Program-made: the position numbers and the translations under genes
The notes under the pieces: generated by a model
The model's database searches: none
Told to the model about the DNA's origin: nothing
What the model saw: the letters and a program-made list of their open reading frames with translations, nothing else
Shown: positions 61,214-64,000 of the stretch, piece after piece
Numbering within the stretch: position 1 is the first letter of the stretch
Layout: every line of letters starts with the position of its first letter
NCBI RefSeq assembly: GCF_000308575.1
Contig: NZ_BAFZ01000082.1
Coordinates: 1-64,000, forward strand
DNA: 64,000 nucleotides
Direction of reading: 5' to 3'
DNA from: Nocardia exalbida NBRC 100660
Lineage (GTDB): Bacteria; Actinomycetota; Actinomycetes; Mycobacteriales; Mycobacteriaceae

Positions 61214-61603
61214 GTGACCGATCGAAACGTGCTTGGGGGGCCGCTGGAAGAGTGCGGCACCGATCCTCTCACCGGCTTCTACCGGGACGGCTGCTGCAGT
61301 ACCGGGCCGGAGGATCTGGGCAGCCACACCGTATGCACCGTCGTCACGGCAGAATTCCTGGAGCATCAAGCTTCCATCGGAAATGATTTGAGCACTCCGC
61401 GTCCAGAGAACAATTTTCCTGGCCTCCAGCCCGGCGATCGGTGGTGCGTGGTGGCCGTGCGGTGGCTGCACGCACACGAGGACGGCGTGGCCGCGCCCGT
61501 GGTGCTGGCGGCCACCCACGAGAACGCCCTGGAAGTGATCTCGATGGACATTTTGCGCAAGTACGCCGTCGACGTGCCCGACGACGTCAGCGACCTGCTC
61601 TGA
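61214..61603 (+). CDS. DUF2237 family protein
   Basis: A 129-residue soluble protein matching DUF2237: NVLGGPLEECGTDPLTGFYRDG near the start, then CCSTGPEDLGSHTVCTVVT, LEHQASIGNDLSTP and PGDRWCVVAVRWLHA. Conserved cysteines and acidic residues suggest metal binding, unproven. Many bacteria have it, function unknown. It is divergent from ftsY and convergent with the TetR gene. Confidence 0.93.
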   Translation: MTDRNVLGGPLEECGTDPLTGFYRDGCCSTGPEDLGSHTVCTVVTAEFLEHQASIGNDLSTPRPENNFPGLQPGDRWCVVAVRWLHAHEDGVAAPVVLAATHENALEVISMDILRKYAVDVPDDVSDLL

Positions 61604-61733
61604 GCGAGGGTTGATTTTCTTCCTCGGCCCGCGGTGGGTCGCCCCGAGGAACCGCCACCCCCGCCCGCGAACCGGCGTCCGATCGGATGGGTGGCGCAGC
61701 AGAGCACCGAATGGCACAGATGCGCCATTTTCC

Positions 61734-62507
61734 CTACCGGGCCGCCGCGACACGCCGGCGATGCGCCTTCTGGCGGCATGCCGCCGAGCAATACCTGGCC
61801 CGACGGCCCGTCCCGGCCCGCGGCACCGCCGCGTGGCACACCGGGCAGCGATCGTCCCCGGTTTCGTTACGTTCGACTGATTCGTTACGGTTTTCGATCC
61901 CGGCATCCCGTTTCGTCACTGCCGGACCGCCCGGCCGGGCGCGCAGCGCGTCGAGCACGAGCGCCGCGGTGCGGTCCACTTCGCCCCGGGCCTTGCGGAG
62001 TTGTTGAATCGCAACGCATCCGGTGAAGATCGCCAGCACGTCGTCGAGTTCGATGTCGGCCCGGACCGCCCCCTCGCGCTGGGCCGCCGCCAGCAGTGCG
62101 CCCAGCGCGCGATGGAAACGCACGCCCGCGCCCTGCAGCAGCGCACGCGGCCACCCGTCATCGGACTGGACCAGATCGCACAGCGCCTGGTTACCCGGGG
62201 TCGTCGCGATCACGGCGGTGCACAGGTCGAAGAAGGCGGCGCCGGGGTCGGCCGCGCCGAGACGGTCGGCGGCCATGTTCGCCAACCGGTCGATGCGCTG
62301 CTGCATAACGGCTTCCAGCAGAGCGGCTTTCGTCGGGAAGTGGCGGTAGACGGTGCCCGCGCCGACGCCCGCCCGGCGGGCGACCTCGGCGAGCGACACC
62401 GAGGCGCCCTGCTCCGCGAAGGCCCGCTGCGCGGCCGCCAGCACGAGGGCGCGGTTGCGCCGGGCATCGGCTCGGGACAGCCCGTCCGGGGCGAGCGAGG
62501 TGGTCAT
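61734..62507 (-). CDS. TetR regulator with C-terminal zinc-finger-like tail
   Basis: A 257-residue protein from ATG 62507. The HTH reads RALVLAAAQRAFAEQGASVSLAEVARRAG followed by GVGAGTVYRHFPTKAALL (about 17-64). The ligand-binding helices end near 200. An appended tail has C-PVC and YCSAAC: pattern C-x2-C-x15-C-x3-C, followed by RQKAHRRR, the kind of zinc-ribbon found at the ends of some actinobacterial proteins. It is divergent from the NmrA-like gene (106 bp between starts), its likely target. Confidence 0.88.
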   Translation of the reverse strand: MTTSLAPDGLSRADARRNRALVLAAAQRAFAEQGASVSLAEVARRAGVGAGTVYRHFPTKAALLEAVMQQRIDRLANMAADRLGAADPGAAFFDLCTAVIATTPGNQALCDLVQSDDGWPRALLQGAGVRFHRALGALLAAAQREGAVRADIELDDVLAIFTGCVAIQQLRKARGEVDRTAALVLDALRARPGGPAVTKRDAGIENRNESVERNETGDDRCPVCHAAVPRAGTGRRARYCSAACRQKAHRRRVAAAR

Positions 62508-62613
62508 TTCGTTACGGCCTTCCTGAAAGCGACCTGGTGAATCGGGTCGAGCCACCCGTATCGTCCGAATCCGGGTCGACCGACCCGATTCTAACGAGCA
62601 GAGAAGGCGGAGC

Positions 62614-63534
62614 ATGTCCCCTCAGCACAACCTCATCCTGGTCACCGGTGCCACCGGCAAGCAGGGCGGCGTGACCGCCCGCAGACTGCTGGCGGATGGC
62701 AGGGCGGTGCGCGCGCTGGTCCGCGACGCGCAGGCACCGGCCGCACAGGACTTGGCCACGGCGGGCGTCGAACTCGTCGTCGGCGACTTCGACACCCCGG
62801 AGACCTTGCCCGCGGCGCTGGCCGGTGTCACCGGGCTGTTCCTGGTCCCGCCGGCCGCATACAGTCCGCAGGGCTGGGATGTCGACCTGGAAGCCGCGCG
62901 CGGACGAGCGGTCGTGGACGCGGCGCGCGACGCGGGCGTTCGGCAGATCGTGTTCACCAGCATCGCCTCGATGGGCGACAACGCGTCGTGGGGCGTGACG
63001 GGCAAGAAGCGCATCGAAGACGCCGTCATCGCCAGCGGCGCCCGCTACACCCTGCTGCGCCCGGTGCGGTTCATGGAGAACTACCTGCTGCGCACCTCAC
63101 CGGTCGACGGCATCTTCGACGGTGTACACCGGCATCTCTTCCCGGCCGAAGGGCCGATGAAGGTGATCGCCCTGGCGGATATCGGCGATATCGCCGGTCT
63201 CGTCTTCGCCGACCCGGATCGATTCCACGGCCGCGTCCTCGAACTCGCGGGCGACGTGCTCACCCCGCCCGCGGCCGCCGCAGCGATCAGCGCGGCCACC
63301 GGCCACTCCGTCCGGTACCAGGAGGTCGGCGAGGCCGAGGCGGACGCGATGGGCGCGGAGATCGGCAATACCTGGCGTTTGATGCGCCACACCGGCGGCT
63401 GGCGCGCCGACGTCGACGAGATCCGCGAAATCCACCCCGGCCTGCGGACGTTCGACACCTGGCTCGCCGAAACCGGTGCGGCGCAGATCAAAGCTCTGCT
63501 GGACGGCGAGAAGGCCACCGCCGCGGTCAGCTGA
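62614..63534 (+). CDS. NmrA-like NAD(P)-binding oxidoreductase (atypical SDR)
   Basis: A 306-residue atypical short-chain dehydrogenase of the NmrA/HSCARG group. The Rossmann loop is VTGATGKQGG (about 10-19); LVRDAQAP and VVGDFDTPETL follow. RQIVFTSIASMGDN holds the usual active-site strand, but the Tyr-x3-Lys catalytic pair is not evident, so it may be a redox sensor rather than an enzyme. Downstream QEVGEAEADAMGAEIG and DEIREIHPGLRTFDTWL are typical of the family. Probably repressed by the divergent TetR protein. Confidence 0.9.
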   Translation: MSPQHNLILVTGATGKQGGVTARRLLADGRAVRALVRDAQAPAAQDLATAGVELVVGDFDTPETLPAALAGVTGLFLVPPAAYSPQGWDVDLEAARGRAVVDAARDAGVRQIVFTSIASMGDNASWGVTGKKRIEDAVIASGARYTLLRPVRFMENYLLRTSPVDGIFDGVHRHLFPAEGPMKVIALADIGDIAGLVFADPDRFHGRVLELAGDVLTPPAAAAAISAATGHSVRYQEVGEAEADAMGAEIGNTWRLMRHTGGWRADVDEIREIHPGLRTFDTWLAETGAAQIKALLDGEKATAAVS

Positions 63535-63642
63535 CAAGAACCCGGCCGATCCGCATGTGACGGCGTGACCGGTCGGCGGACGATGCCGCGGAGGTCTGCT
63601 CAGCCGCCGCCCAGCTCGCCGGGGTGATCGCCCCGCCGGGCG

Positions 63643-63648
63643 TACCCT
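63643..63648 (+). promoter_or_regulatory. -10 element of a leaderless transcript (DUF6191 gene)
   Basis: TACCCT lies 7 nt before GTG 63656, with no ribosome binding site after it. Confidence 0.5.
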
Positions 63649-63655
63649 CGGCACG

Positions 63656-63862
63656 GTGTTACGCATGCGCCGAGCATCCCGCCGTCCCCGGCGCGACCCG
63701 GTGGGCGCGGAAGTCGACGAGATATTCGGCCCGTCGCGCAAGCACATCCACGAGCGCAAGGAATGGGTCGCGGTCGCGAAGCTCGACGACCGCGTCTCCG
63801 GTGACGATCCGCTGGTCGACCTGGACGCCGGCACGGTCACCCTCCCCGCGACCGGTGGGTGA
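63656..63862 (+). CDS. DUF6191 family small protein
   Basis: A 68-residue protein from GTG 63656. A basic N-terminus (MLRMRRASRRPRRD) is followed by VGAEVDEIFGPSRKHIHERK and a C-terminal strand segment ending in LDAGTVTLPAT. This matches the actinobacterial DUF6191 pattern, recognised by the F-x-P-S-R-K-H-x-x-E core. Function unknown. Confidence 0.75.
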   Translation: MLRMRRASRRPRRDPVGAEVDEIFGPSRKHIHERKEWVAVAKLDDRVSGDDPLVDLDAGTVTLPATGG

Positions 63863-63874
63863 CCGTGCGGCGGC

Positions 63875-64000
63875 TCAGCCCGCCGCGCCGACCGGCGCCA
63901 GGTTCTCCCCGCGCAGCCGCTGAGAGATCACCTGGGTGATGCCGTCGCCGCGCATGCTGACGCCGTAGAGCGCGTCGGCGATCTCCATCGTCGGCTTCTG
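63875..64000 (-). CDS. smc: Chromosome segregation protein SMC, C-terminal end only
   Basis: The last 41 codons of a gene continuing to the right. The translated end reads QKPTMEIADALYGVSMRGDG followed by ITQVISQRLRG, typical of the extreme C-terminus of SMC (the ABC head after the D-loop). The position after ftsY is that of Rv2922c. SMC forms the condensin complex with ScpAB. Confidence 0.88.
   Translation of the reverse strand, partial: QKPTMEIADALYGVSMRGDGITQVISQRLRGENLAPVGAAG

Overview
The window is GC-rich actinobacterial chromosome, most likely Nocardia or a close relative in the Mycobacteriales. This is inferred from GTG/TTG starts, leaderless-type starts, and a gene order that follows the Mycobacterium tuberculosis stretch from Rv2864c to Rv2922c, recalled from memory and not searched. 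The shared backbone, mostly on the minus strand, has five blocks: PBP lipoprotein - GNAT - ispG - rip1 - dxr (2.2-8.8 kb); rlmN - cdsA - frr - pyrH - tsf - rpsB with a divergent M23 peptidase (14.5-21.9 kb); xerC - dprA - comM - yraN - DUF2469 - rnhB - lepB - rplS (31.6-38.9 kb); trmD - rimM - KH protein - rpsP (47.5-49.6 kb); and amidohydrolase - ffh - glnD - glnB - amt - ftsY - smc (51.6-64 kb). It covers isoprenoid precursor synthesis (MEP pathway), intramembrane proteolysis, translation, phospholipid synthesis, protein export, DNA uptake and resolution, and nitrogen sensing.

Accessory segments sit between the blocks. At 0-2 kb are the end of an IPT/TIG-repeat protein and an HTH protein with an unrecognised C-terminal domain. 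At 9-11.3 kb are a small secreted protein, a LysR regulator with a basic histone-H1-like tail, and a DUF5997 protein. At 11.3-14.4 kb is a visibly AT-richer island holding a DUF262 (GmrSD-N/ParB-like) protein followed 2 bp later by a frameshifted HipA-like kinase; this is the best candidate here for a defence or toxin-type module. At 21.9-31.6 kb are a DUF1990 protein, an alkylsulfatase with two DUF202 membrane proteins, an acetoacetate-decarboxylase-like protein, a TetR/MFS efflux pair with a 12-bp inverted-repeat operator, small secreted proteins with a trypsin-like protease, an FHA-HTH regulator, and a decayed acetyltransferase gene. At 39-47.3 kb are a Cys-rich small protein, a membrane protein, tex, two acyl-CoA synthetases and a divergent LuxR-type regulator.

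Regulation is readable in several places: a GlnR-type box upstream of amt-glnB-glnD, the TetR operator, factor-independent terminators after several genes, and -10 elements 6-8 nt before GTG starts that imply leaderless mRNAs. The most unusual single gene is dprA, which carries about 265 extra N-terminal residues made of degenerate 6-residue (18-bp) Ala/Val/Pro/Gly repeats. I saw no rRNA, tRNA, CRISPR array or insertion sequence.
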